Below, in pieces: positions 53,277-61,330 of a stretch of DNA of 64,000 bases. Below the pieces are notes generated by a model. The model had not been told where the DNA came from and ran no database searches. It saw nothing but the letters and a program-made list of their open reading frames with translations. The DNA is from Paenibacillaceae bacterium. Its GTDB lineage: Bacteria > Bacillota > Bacilli > Paenibacillales > Paenibacillaceae. The position numbers and the translations under genes are program-made. How positions within the stretch are numbered: position 1 is the first letter of the stretch; every line of letters begins with the position of its first letter. The stretch is from contig REGQ01000006.1 in the NCBI GenBank assembly GCA_004134985.1, positions 160,610 through 224,609 of the forward strand. Reading direction: 5' to 3'.

Positions 53277-53405
53277 AATTGTTGTATTTTGTACAACATA
53301 ATCAGCCGAATGTGACGATTTTGATGGAATTGTTGTACATTGTGCAATAATTCCTGTGTTAAATGATTTTTTTAGGTGAAATCTTGCACTTTATACAACA
53401 ATTTT
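53277..53405 (+). repeat. Dispersed repeat family 2, copy A
   Basis: About 128 bp rich in near-palindromes built on TTGTTGTA...TACAACA. The same sequence, with substitutions, occurs at 63808-63925 in the same orientation. Non-coding. The rest of the gap up to 53676 shows no gene. Confidence 0.8.
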
Positions 53406-53676
53406 ACTTTTGTCGCAGTCATTGCTGGACGGCGCAATAAGGTGGTGCCCGATAATCCAGAGATTTCTTGTCACAGCAAAAGAAAGCCCGATAGCATATG
53501 AAAAAATGTACAGCTCTTCTATGAAAAACGTGCAGCAGCAAGGTTGTTCCAAACAAATGAAGTGAAATGATTCTTTTAGATTATTAAAATTTAGTTATAA
53601 ATACCCATTATCAAGAAGGAATCCATCTTTCGGCGTAGAAATGTATAGGTCAGACACTAAAGAGGAGAGAGACATA
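53406..53676. other. Intergenic stretch without a gene
   Basis: About 270 bases between the dispersed repeat and the stalk-domain protein. AT-rich; a -10-like TTATAAAT near 53600 may belong to the next gene. No ORF or RNA gene supported. Confidence 0.45.
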
Positions 53677-54387
53677 ATGATCAAAAAACAGAAATTGTTA
53701 GTCACAGGGGTAGCTGCAGCCTGCCTATTATCGTTTTCGTTCGGAGCACAAGCTGCCTCCACACTTGAAAAAATTCAAGCAAACCTAAACCATGGCATTA
53801 AATTTGTGCTGAATGGCGAGGCTTGGAATCCTAAAGATTCGAACGGCTCGGCAGTCGTTCCAATAAGCTACAAAGGCACTACATACGTACCGCTTCGTTC
53901 TGTTGGTGAAGCAACAGGGGCTGAGATTGGATTTGATGGAAATACGCAAACCATCTCTATTTCTACCGATTCTGATCAAAAAGAAGCAGTGAGGCAAGCA
54001 TTTAGTGAGGATACGGTATCCCATATTAAGGGAATAAGCGCTAGTGGAATAACCCAAAATAAAGATGACTTGCTTTTTGGAGAGACGAGTTATACGAAAG
54101 CATTTATGGTAACGGGCGTTAACTCGGCAGGTAAAGACATAAAGTTCGAGGTAAAGAAAGGCAAGACGGTAGGCGTGCTTATTGGATATAAGGGCGATGG
54201 ACCAGCTACTTACACCATTGGCACAAAAACAAGTACTTTTGCTACGGGCACAGTGCAACCTGGCGGCGTAGTTGACAATACATTTGATCTACCGGCGGGA
54301 GTGACTGAATTGACGCTGGAGTTCACAGGTAAAGCTGGCGGTAATGGATCTGGCTACTTGATTTGGGACGAGAGCTGGGTTGAGTAG
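53677..54387 (+). CDS. Secreted protein with stalk domain, unknown function
   Basis: A 236-residue exported protein: signal peptide (KLLVTGVAAACLLSFSFGAQA), one copper-amine-oxidase-like stalk repeat (GTTYVPLRSVGEATGAEIGFDGNTQTISI), and a C-terminal beta-rich domain of about 110 residues (KAFMVTGVNSAGKDIKFEVKK ... GVTELTLEFTGKAGGNGSGYLIWD) that looks like a carbohydrate-binding or NPCBM-like sandwich. Start at 53677 after GAGGAGAG. It probably sits in the cell wall. The same stalk type occurs in the protein at 16710-17672. Confidence 0.78.
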   Translation: MIKKQKLLVTGVAAACLLSFSFGAQAASTLEKIQANLNHGIKFVLNGEAWNPKDSNGSAVVPISYKGTTYVPLRSVGEATGAEIGFDGNTQTISISTDSDQKEAVRQAFSEDTVSHIKGISASGITQNKDDLLFGETSYTKAFMVTGVNSAGKDIKFEVKKGKTVGVLIGYKGDGPATYTIGTKTSTFATGTVQPGGVVDNTFDLPAGVTELTLEFTGKAGGNGSGYLIWDESWVE

Positions 54388-54420
54388 TTTGGATTGGCGG
54401 GAGTGAGTGCATTAACTATC

Positions 54421-54462
54421 AAGCAAAAGTCCGGGGTGGAACCCTGGCTTTTGCTTTTTTCG
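54421..54462 (+). terminator. Intrinsic terminator
   Basis: AAGCAAAAGTCC...GGCTTTTGCTT hairpin followed by TTTTTT, after the stalk-domain gene. Confidence 0.88.
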
Positions 54463-54529
54463 TTTCATGCTGCAAATGATTGTTATCGTCCCGGGGGCGA
54501 TTCGCTTAACCGTTTCAATAGAATTACAA

Positions 54530-54560
54530 AAAACACCGCAGGCATAGGCCTGCGGCTTCA
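54530..54560 (-). terminator. Terminator of the FrnE-like gene
   Basis: Read on the minus strand, GCCGCAGGCCTATGCCTGCGGT forms a hairpin followed by TTTTTTG. Confidence 0.82.
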
Positions 54561-54571
54561 TAGGATGCTAG

Positions 54572-55288
54572 TTATTGTTTTGGTGCACAAACACCGTCTG
54601 TACAAGTCGCATCCCCGTCGCTATCATCGCCGCCAATCATCGTCAACGGTTTGCTTTCCTGATAAGCCTGCGTCACAGCCTGGAGAAATACTTCGCTTGG
54701 CTGTGCACCGGATATCGCATATTTGCGGTCAATGACGAAGAACGGTACGCCTCGCACACCAAGTTGACTGGCCTCCTGCTCATCGGTACGCACTTCCTGC
54801 TGGTGAGCCGTTTCGCTTTGCAGCGCTCCCAGCGCTTCTTGGCGATCCAGACCGATCTCCGCTGCCAAGTCCGCCAGTACATCATGATCCCCAAGATGCT
54901 TCCCCTCGGTAAAGTAGGCCCTGAACAGTCGCTCCGCCATCTCCTCCCGCTTGCCGTGCAGTGCCGCCAGATGAGTCAGGCGATGCGCATCAAACGTATT
55001 GGTGAGCACCATCTTGTCCATGTTGAATTCCAATCCCAATGCTTTTGCTTGCTCAGTCAAGTTGATGTTATTTGCCATCGCTTGCTCGCGGGTCATGCCG
55101 TATTTTTTGAAAAGCATATCGTGGATATCAAAATCGACATCACGTTTTGCATTCGGGTCCAACTCGAAACTTTTGAACTCAACCTTTACGTCATCGCGGT
55201 GAGCAAATTGCTCAAGCGCGCTCTCCAGCCGTCGTTTCCCTATATAGCAGAAGGGACATGCAAAATCGGACCAAACCTCAATTTTCAT
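54572..55288 (-). CDS. DsbA-family thiol oxidoreductase (FrnE-like)
   Basis: A 238-residue cytoplasmic member of the DsbA superfamily: thioredoxin-fold active site C11-P-F-C14 (SDFACPFCYIGKRRLE), inserted helical domain and the cis-proline loop GVRGVPFFVIDRKYAISGAQP. The C terminus CTDGVCAPKQ carries two more Cys, a feature of some FrnE proteins that have a disulfide switch. Role: 2-hydroxychromene-2-carboxylate isomerase or dithiol redox activity in stress defence. No signal peptide. AGGATGG lies about 6 bases before the ATG. Confidence 0.9.
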   Translation of the reverse strand: MKIEVWSDFACPFCYIGKRRLESALEQFAHRDDVKVEFKSFELDPNAKRDVDFDIHDMLFKKYGMTREQAMANNINLTEQAKALGLEFNMDKMVLTNTFDAHRLTHLAALHGKREEMAERLFRAYFTEGKHLGDHDVLADLAAEIGLDRQEALGALQSETAHQQEVRTDEQEASQLGVRGVPFFVIDRKYAISGAQPSEVFLQAVTQAYQESKPLTMIGGDDSDGDATCTDGVCAPKQ

Positions 55289-55399
55289 GCGGCACCATCC
55301 TTATCCTTTTAGTATGCAATAAACGTAACATGCTTGCGGCACGCTAAGCAAGGAAGTGTACCTGAAATGAGTTAGCGCTACATATAATCGCAACTGTAC

Positions 55400-55418
55400 A
55401 TTATCCATTATGGATAAT
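55400..55418 (+). promoter_or_regulatory. Perfect 9-1-9 palindrome, probable IclR operator
   Basis: ATTATCCATTATGGATAAT is an exact inverted repeat 23 bases before the -35 of the IclR gene. Placement suits autoregulation by the IclR protein or activation. Confidence 0.6.
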
Positions 55419-55441
55419 AATAATTTAAATATTATCTCTAT

Positions 55442-55471
55442 TTGACAAGAATATTTGTGTTTCTTTATAAT
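55442..55471 (+). promoter_or_regulatory. Consensus sigma-A promoter of IclR gene
   Basis: TTGACA (55442-55447), 18-base spacer, TATAAT (55466-55471), 46 bases before the proposed ATC start. Confidence 0.85.
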
Positions 55472-55516
55472 ATTTAATGAATTGCGTATTATTAACAATT
55501 CGGGGGGTGATAACGA

Positions 55517-56269
55517 ATCAATCGTAATGAAGTTGGCACGTTAAAAAAAGGGTTGGATATTTTTCATCTGGTTACAGACCAACCCAACATCACTACGCAA
55601 GAAATTATTGAAAAGCTGGAACTCAATCAAAGTACCGCCTATCGCTTGGTGAATACGTTGGAACAGAATCATTTGATCATGAAGAGCAAGGATAATGGAT
55701 ATGTTGTGTCCGATCTGCTTGTTGCAAAGCTGCAAAACAATAATCTTCTGAAAGCTGATTATGCCTTGTGGCAATCTGTTTCGTTCATGGACAAGTTAAG
55801 CAAGGATACGGGCGAGACAACATATATCGGGATGCTGCAAGGTGCAGAAGTCGTCATTACACAAGCCGTTTTAGGAAAATATGCAACCCGAACCCATCAT
55901 GAAATTGGCAACCGTCTTTCAATTCATGTGGACGCAATCGGGAAGTGCATTTTGGCTTTTCAGGATCATGAAACGCAATCGCGAATTATTGCCAACATGT
56001 CTCTGGATAAACGAACGGAGCACACCATTACGTCTCAGGAATTATTTCTCGAAGAATTAAGCCATATTAACAAGAATGGTTATTCTTTGGACAACGAAGA
56101 AGGCGAAATAGGTGTTCGATGCATCGGCGCGCCGATTCGCAAAGGCAACAAGGTGATAGCGGCGATCGCGATGAGCGGTCCTTCCGTTCGATTATGCAAG
56201 GATAAGGATTCAACGCATATTGCTTTGGTTAAAGCATGTGCAGAAGGTATTTCACAATTGCTAACTTAG
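55517..56269 (+). CDS. IclR-family regulator (probable ATC start)
   Basis: A 250-residue regulator: N-terminal winged helix (VGTLKKGLDIFHLVTDQPNI, then TTQEIIEKLELNQSTAYRLVNTLEQN) and C-terminal IclR effector domain (GETTYIGMLQGAEVVITQ; EEGEIGVRCIGAPIRKGN). The first ordinary start, TTG at 55553, would cut into the first helix and has no spaced Shine-Dalgarno. The frame opens at a TAA at 55511, and the only codon with a good site is ATC 55517, 6 bases after GGGGGGTGA; the product would start M-N-R-N-E-VGTLKKGLDIF, typical of the family. It precedes an aldo-keto reductase gene by 48 bases and probably controls it. Confidence 0.83.
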   Translation: MNRNEVGTLKKGLDIFHLVTDQPNITTQEIIEKLELNQSTAYRLVNTLEQNHLIMKSKDNGYVVSDLLVAKLQNNNLLKADYALWQSVSFMDKLSKDTGETTYIGMLQGAEVVITQAVLGKYATRTHHEIGNRLSIHVDAIGKCILAFQDHETQSRIIANMSLDKRTEHTITSQELFLEELSHINKNGYSLDNEEGEIGVRCIGAPIRKGNKVIAAIAMSGPSVRLCKDKDSTHIALVKACAEGISQLLT

Positions 56270-56317
56270 TTTAATCCACACAATAAAAACATTACCTAAC
56301 TGGAGGAGAATTCCCAT

Positions 56318-57142
56318 ATGGATTTTGTTACGCTGAACAATGGTATTAAGATGCCTCAACTCGGATTTGGTGTTTGGCAAGTAAGTGATGATGAGGCGAC
56401 GGCCGCGGTTGCAACAGCATTTAAAGTTGGCTATACGTCAATTGACACCGCGATGATCTACAAAAACGAACAGGGCGTTGGAAAAGCGATTGCGGAATCT
56501 TCCGTTTCCCGTGAGGATATGTTTATTACAACAAAGGTCTGGAATAGCGATCAAGGTTACAACAATACGCTGCGCGCGTTTGACGAAAGCTTGGAAAGAC
56601 TGGGTTTGGACTACATTGATTTGTATTTGATCCACTGGCCGACACCTGAATTCGATCAATATATCGATACTTACAAAGCATTGGAGAAGCTATATCACGA
56701 TGGCCGCGTGAAAGCGATTGGCGTTTGCAACTTCGAGGTTGAACATTTGGAAAGACTGCTGAAGGAATGTGAAGTGAAGCCTGTCCTGAATCAGATTGAA
56801 TGTCATCCTTACCTGGCGCAAAATGAATTGAAGGCGCTATGTGCCAAACATGATATTTTTGTTGAAGCGTGGAGTCCGCTCGATCAGGGCGGCGATGTCT
56901 TGAAGGACGAAGTGGTTGTGAAGCTTGCCGAGGAGTATAGCAAGACACCTGCGCAAGTCGTACTGCGCTGGCATTTGCAAAACAATTCCATCGTTATTCC
57001 CAAATCGGTAACCCCTTCACGGATTGAAGAAAACTTTAACGTGTTTGATTTCACGCTGTCTGCAGAAGATATGGTGGAAATTAACAAGCTGGATTCCAAT
57101 CGCCGCAAAGGTCCGCACCCAAGCGAAATGAATATGAGATAA
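56318..57142 (+). CDS. Aldo-keto reductase (YtbE/YvgN-like)
   Basis: A 274-residue NADPH-dependent reductase with the AKR catalytic tetrad: Asp43 (SIDTAMIY), Tyr48, Lys73 (FITTKVW) and His106 (LYLIHWP). The cofactor loop IPKSVTPSRIEEN is near the C terminus. Members of this group reduce methylglyoxal and other reactive aldehydes. GGAGGAG 9 bases before the ATG. Co-transcription with the IclR gene is likely; a terminator follows. Confidence 0.93.
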   Translation: MDFVTLNNGIKMPQLGFGVWQVSDDEATAAVATAFKVGYTSIDTAMIYKNEQGVGKAIAESSVSREDMFITTKVWNSDQGYNNTLRAFDESLERLGLDYIDLYLIHWPTPEFDQYIDTYKALEKLYHDGRVKAIGVCNFEVEHLERLLKECEVKPVLNQIECHPYLAQNELKALCAKHDIFVEAWSPLDQGGDVLKDEVVVKLAEEYSKTPAQVVLRWHLQNNSIVIPKSVTPSRIEENFNVFDFTLSAEDMVEINKLDSNRRKGPHPSEMNMR

Positions 57143-57170
57143 TCGAGGCAACATTCGTTCGACATCTGCT

Positions 57171-57214
57171 GCCCAACACCGCAAAGGCTTGATCTTTGTG
57201 GTGTTGGGCTTTTT
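57171..57214 (+). terminator. Intrinsic terminator
   Basis: GCCCAACACC pairs with GGTGTTGGGC and is followed by TTTTT. Confidence 0.9.
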
Positions 57215-57256
57215 CGTGCTGTAAATTCTCGTTCGAGTAAATAATGAAAGAATCCC

Positions 57257-57285
57257 ATGACAAATTATACTAGATTGGATATACT
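57257..57285 (+). promoter_or_regulatory. Promoter of the SLH/ECF operon
   Basis: ATGACA (57257-57262), 17-base spacer, TATACT (57280-57285). It gives a leader of about 125 bases before the SLH gene. Confidence 0.65.
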
Positions 57286-57340
57286 CTACGTTGGGTACTG
57301 AGGTGCTGGTTTGTAAGCCAATTAGATTGCCTGGTTCAAC

Positions 57341-57370
57341 AGACCTCTTAACAATAGAGGCTTTTTGTGC
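57341..57370 (+). terminator. Attenuator-like terminator in operon leader
   Basis: CCTCT-TAACAAT-AGAGG followed by CTTTTT, about 55 bases after the predicted transcription start and before the SLH gene. The preceding leader (57290-57340) can form other hairpins (TGGTTTGTAAGCCA), so this may be a regulated terminator. No known riboswitch class was recognised. Confidence 0.5.
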
Positions 57371-57418
57371 TGCTTCATAGCATTCATTAGTAAATACATA
57401 AGAAAAGAGGAACCGCAA

Positions 57419-59191
57419 ATGAAACGAAACAAGTATTTGGCATGGCTGCTTATTTTCAGTATGCTCTTGTCCATAAGCGCAGTTCAGCTGACACCAGCCG
57501 CCGCGGAAGAACTGGCCGGATTTGCCAAGGGCAATGATCTGGTCGTTAAAACGAATATTTTGCGGCCGTTCGTTACGTATACTACCAACAAAGTAGAGGC
57601 AGTCAAGCCGGCAGAGCAGCCTGTAACGTTCAAGGACAAGGAAGCGATCGCTCCTTGGGCTTTGGAGGCGGTCGATGCCGCGGCCAAACTCGGATTGATC
57701 CAAGGCAGCAACGGCAGCTTCAAGCCGAAATCCACTATTACAAGAGCGGAATTCAGCAAAATATTGGTCGCGATTCTCGGACTTGAATTGAAGTCGGAGC
57801 AAGGGGCCAGCTTCAAGGACGTTGATCGGAATGACTGGTTTTATCCTTATGTGAATACAGCCTATGAAGCCGGACTGATGAAGGGCTACAACAACCAGTT
57901 TCAGCCGAATGACAAAATGACCCGTGAGCAGATGGCGTCTACCCTTGCGCGGGCGCTCAATCTGTCATCTATTAAAGTAAAGCCGGAATTTAAGGATATG
58001 GATGCGGTAGCGGCCTGGGCAAAAAGCGATGTTGAGGCCATTGTCGCTTTCGAAATTATGCTTGGCGACAACAACCGGTTTAAACCGAAGGACGCCGTTA
58101 CCCGTGAAATGACGGCTGTTGTCGCAATGCGAGCGTACGAATACAAACAAGAGGCTAAAGTAGAAGAGAAAGAAGAAGGCAAGCAGGAAACGGGGCAGGA
58201 ACAAGAAGCAGCGCAAGAAAGCGAAGGCACGCCCGAGCAAAAGCCGCAGCACCGCGAAGCAGTAGAGGCGGTTAAGCAAACAGCAGCCTTTTTGCAAAAG
58301 TCAGTCACCAATCCGATTGTCGCCAGCATCGGCGGAGAGTGGACTGTGCTGGGACTCGCGCGCTCCGATGTGAAGGTGCCGGAGGCCTACTATGCGAAGT
58401 ATTATGCCAATCTGGAACAAAAGCTGAAAGAAACCGCAGGTCAACTGCATCATGTGAAATATACAGAGTATGACCGGGTTATTCTGGCGTTGACCGCGCT
58501 TGGCAAACCGGTTGATAATGTAGCCGGCTATAATTTAACGGCGCCGCTCGCTGATTTTGAAACAGTGATCAAGCAGGGGATCAATGGTCCGATCTTTGCG
58601 CTGATCGCCCTCGACAGCAAACAATATGATATTCCGGTTGTTCCTGGCGTGAAGAAGCAGACGACAAGAGAGCTGCTCATTGAATTTATTCTGAACCGGG
58701 AAATAGCGGGGGGAGGCTGGGCTTTGGGCAGCAAGCCTACCACGCCCGATCCCGACATTACCGCAATGGCGATTCAGGGACTGACGCCTTACTATGCGAA
58801 GGATGCCAAAGTAAAGGCTGCGGTAGACCGCGGCATTGCCTGGCTGTCCAAGGCACAGAAAGCAGACGGCGGCTTCATGAGCTGGGGAGCTGTCAATTCG
58901 GAGAGCATTGCCCAGGTTATTGTCGCCTTGAGCGGCATGGGCATCAATCCGCACACGGATGCCCGATTTATTAAGAGTGGGCATTCGGCTGTAGATGCCT
59001 TGCTTGGGTTTGCAAGCGAGGGAGGCGGCTTCTATCATATCAAGGCAGGCGGGCCGGACAACGGCGGCGCCAAGCCGGGAGAAGTGGATCTAATGGCCTC
59101 TGATCAGGCGCTGTATGCGCTCGTCGCCTACAATCGACTGCTGCAAGGGCAGTCCCGACTATATGATATGACGGATGTTGGCCATGAATAA
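57419..59191 (+). CDS. SLH-anchored protein with terpenoid-cyclase-like toroid (intrinsic-factor-like)
   Basis: A 590-residue exported protein: signal peptide, three SLH modules (about residues 70-230; ITRAEFSKILVAILGL, MTREQMASTLARALNL, VTREMTAVVAMRAYEY) that attach to the cell-wall polymer, a Glu/Gln-rich linker, then an (alpha/alpha) toroid of prenyltransferase or squalene-cyclase repeat type (ITAMAIQGLTPYYAKDAKVK; GIAWLSKAQKADGGFMSWG). Together with the next gene (DUF4430) this recalls animal intrinsic factor and transcobalamin, which pair the same two folds to bind cobalamin. It overlaps the next gene by 8 bases. ATG at 57419 with AAGAGGAA upstream. Confidence 0.85.
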   Translation: MKRNKYLAWLLIFSMLLSISAVQLTPAAAEELAGFAKGNDLVVKTNILRPFVTYTTNKVEAVKPAEQPVTFKDKEAIAPWALEAVDAAAKLGLIQGSNGSFKPKSTITRAEFSKILVAILGLELKSEQGASFKDVDRNDWFYPYVNTAYEAGLMKGYNNQFQPNDKMTREQMASTLARALNLSSIKVKPEFKDMDAVAAWAKSDVEAIVAFEIMLGDNNRFKPKDAVTREMTAVVAMRAYEYKQEAKVEEKEEGKQETGQEQEAAQESEGTPEQKPQHREAVEAVKQTAAFLQKSVTNPIVASIGGEWTVLGLARSDVKVPEAYYAKYYANLEQKLKETAGQLHHVKYTEYDRVILALTALGKPVDNVAGYNLTAPLADFETVIKQGINGPIFALIALDSKQYDIPVVPGVKKQTTRELLIEFILNREIAGGGWALGSKPTTPDPDITAMAIQGLTPYYAKDAKVKAAVDRGIAWLSKAQKADGGFMSWGAVNSESIAQVIVALSGMGINPHTDARFIKSGHSAVDALLGFASEGGGFYHIKAGGPDNGGAKPGEVDLMASDQALYALVAYNRLLQGQSRLYDMTDVGHE

Positions 59192-60437
59192 TAAAAAATG
59201 GCTGATCGCGCTGGCGATTGTCTCCCTCCTGGTCATTGCTTTTTTCTGGGATGGAGGCTTGCCGGGGAAATCATCCAAGGTAGCCTACGATTCGGCAGCT
59301 TCAGAGGAGATAAGCGGGCTAGCATCTGGCGGCGCAGAGGATAATCAACCCGGTTCAGCCCAGAGCGAGCAAGTCGATCATGCTGTGCAAGAGCAGACAG
59401 ACGATGCCGAGGAAAACGCTGGTAATACTTCGAAGACAGATAATGCTGCAGATCACGGTACGGAACCGGGGGAGACAGCGGCGGACGCTAGCGGCGAATC
59501 AGTAAGCCCCGCAGTGCCGGGTAGTAGCGATAACGCAGGGCCAGGCAATGAAGCATCCGGCGGCAATGCCGCCGGGCAGAAGCAGGACGCAGCGGCAGGT
59601 CAAGGTGAAGGCCCGAGCAAGGATCAGGGCCAGAGCCGCAGCGGTGATGAGTCCGCAACCGGGGCGGATTTGCCGGATGGCGGAGCGACAGCCGGCCCGC
59701 CGCAGTCAACGACGCGGCCTGAACAATCCGCATCGGCGAAGCCGAAGCCGCCGAATGTAGACCCGAATCAGCCGGAACGATCTGCCACAGGCGGAGCGGG
59801 AACCCCCGCATCCACAGACAAGTCTGTGGATGCGGGCAAGCCTGCGAAGGATAAGCCCACGGCTGCGAACAAGCCGCAGGATAAGGATCAGGGCAAAGAA
59901 CAGCCGCCCGTCAAACCGGTTGCTCCGGACAAGCAGGACAAATATTTGACAGATCCTGTGCCGGACGGCAAGCCGCAGCCAGTGGAGTGGCAAGACACCA
60001 AAGTTGACAAGAAAGCCAAAATGACCGCCACGTTATTTGTTACGGCAGCGACCATTTTGGACAACATGGACCAATTCAATGAAGATAAGCTTGAAGTGCT
60101 GCCGAAGGATGGCATCATTTACAAGAAGCGCACCGTCACCTTTTATGAAGGAGAATCGGTATTCGACCTGCTGCTGCGGGAGATGAAAAGCAACAAAATT
60201 CATATGGAGTTTTCGATGACGCCGATCTACAACAGCAATTATGTGGAGGGCATTAACAACCTGTATGAATTTGATTGCGGCGAGTTGAGCGGCTGGATGT
60301 ATAAGGTTAACGGCTGGTACCCGAATTATGGCAGCAGCCGCTATTCGCTGCAGGACGGCGATGTGGTGGAATGGGTGTATACGTGTGATTTGGGCAGAGA
60401 CATCGGGGGAGACATGGCGGTCACGGGAGGGAAATAA
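59184..60437 (+). CDS. Membrane-anchored DUF4430 protein (transcobalamin C-terminal-like)
   Basis: A 417-residue surface protein: N-terminal membrane anchor (WLIALAIVSLLVIAFFW), a linker of about 240 residues rich in Gly, Ala, Asp, Pro and Gln, and a C-terminal DUF4430 domain (KRTVTFYEGESVFDLLLREM; YVEGINNLYEFDCGELSGWMYKVNGWYPNYGSSRYSLQDGDVVEWVYTCDLG). DUF4430 is the fold of the C-terminal half of transcobalamin. With the SLH toroid protein it may form a ligand trap above the ECF transporter. The linker is unusually long. Confidence 0.83.
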   Translation: MNNKKWLIALAIVSLLVIAFFWDGGLPGKSSKVAYDSAASEEISGLASGGAEDNQPGSAQSEQVDHAVQEQTDDAEENAGNTSKTDNAADHGTEPGETAADASGESVSPAVPGSSDNAGPGNEASGGNAAGQKQDAAAGQGEGPSKDQGQSRSGDESATGADLPDGGATAGPPQSTTRPEQSASAKPKPPNVDPNQPERSATGGAGTPASTDKSVDAGKPAKDKPTAANKPQDKDQGKEQPPVKPVAPDKQDKYLTDPVPDGKPQPVEWQDTKVDKKAKMTATLFVTAATILDNMDQFNEDKLEVLPKDGIIYKKRTVTFYEGESVFDLLLREMKSNKIHMEFSMTPIYNSNYVEGINNLYEFDCGELSGWMYKVNGWYPNYGSSRYSLQDGDVVEWVYTCDLGRDIGGDMAVTGGK

Positions 60438-60439
60438 CG

Positions 60440-61330
60440 GTGAGGGACAGTTTTTCTACATTTCATCCGCTTGTGAACTTCCTTTATTTTGTCACTGTCC
60501 TGACCTTCAGCATGCTGTTCATGCATCCGGTTTTTCAGGCGATTGCGCTGGCCAGCGCAGTGATTTACGCGATCCAGCTGAATGGAGCGAAGGCGATCCG
60601 GTTTAATGTGCTGTACATGCTGCCGCTGCTGCTGGTGATGGCTGCGATGAATCCCGCTTTCAATCATGCGGGAGTGACGATTTTATTTTATCTCAAAAGC
60701 GGCAATCCCGTTACGCTGGAGTCGATTGCTTACGGTATTGCGGCAGCGTGCATGTTTGTCACCGTCATTGTGTGGTTTTCCTGCTATAACGCGGTGATGA
60801 GCTCTGACAAGTTCATTTACCTGTTTGGCACGATTCTTCCTTCGTTATCGCTGCTGTTGTCGATGGCGCTGAGGTTCGTGCCGCGCTATCTCGCACAAAT
60901 CAGGGTGATTTCCAATGCGCAGAAATGCATCGGGCGCGATGTGACCCAGGGAAATCTGCTGCGCAGAGCACGGAATGGAATGACCATTATCTCGATTGTG
61001 ACAACCTGGGCATTGGAAAATGCCATTGAGACGGCAAACGCAATGAAATCGCGGGGTTACGGGCTGCCCGGTCGCACGAGCTTTTCTTTGTATCGCTTTG
61101 ACAGCCGCGACAAGTATGTCTTCGGCATCATGCTGGGCTTCATCATCGTTGTGCTGGCGGGTGCGGCAATGGGGGAGAATACGATCCGGTTTTTCCCCTC
61201 TATTAAATGGACTGCGACGACACCGCGCAGCATCATCATCTATATTGCTTATTTTGCGCTGTGCATGCTGCCTGTCATTATCAACTTGGCGGAGGAACTG
61301 AAGTGGAAATCTACGCAATCGAAAAACTGA
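60440..61330 (+). CDS. ecfT: ECF transporter transmembrane subunit EcfT
   Basis: A 296-residue membrane protein with about seven to eight helices, and the coupling helices of EcfT proteins (the Ala-Arg-Gly-type segment appears as NAMKSRGYGLPGRT). GTG start following GGAGGG. It connects the energising ATPase with the substrate-binding S subunit. Starts directly after the DUF4430 gene and overlaps the ATPase gene by 28 bases, so the order SLH, DUF4430, T, A-A, S is one operon. Confidence 0.9.
   Translation: MRDSFSTFHPLVNFLYFVTVLTFSMLFMHPVFQAIALASAVIYAIQLNGAKAIRFNVLYMLPLLLVMAAMNPAFNHAGVTILFYLKSGNPVTLESIAYGIAAACMFVTVIVWFSCYNAVMSSDKFIYLFGTILPSLSLLLSMALRFVPRYLAQIRVISNAQKCIGRDVTQGNLLRRARNGMTIISIVTTWALENAIETANAMKSRGYGLPGRTSFSLYRFDSRDKYVFGIMLGFIIVVLAGAAMGENTIRFFPSIKWTATTPRSIIIYIAYFALCMLPVIINLAEELKWKSTQSKN

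Noticed and set aside
57290..57340. Cobalamin riboswitch in the leader of the ECF operon
   Set aside because: Far too short and no B12-box-like sequence; left as an unclassified leader.
61207..61302. N-terminal extension of the ECF ATPase
   Set aside because: It overlaps the EcfT gene in another frame and lacks a start signal; GTG 61303 has GGAGG at the right distance.
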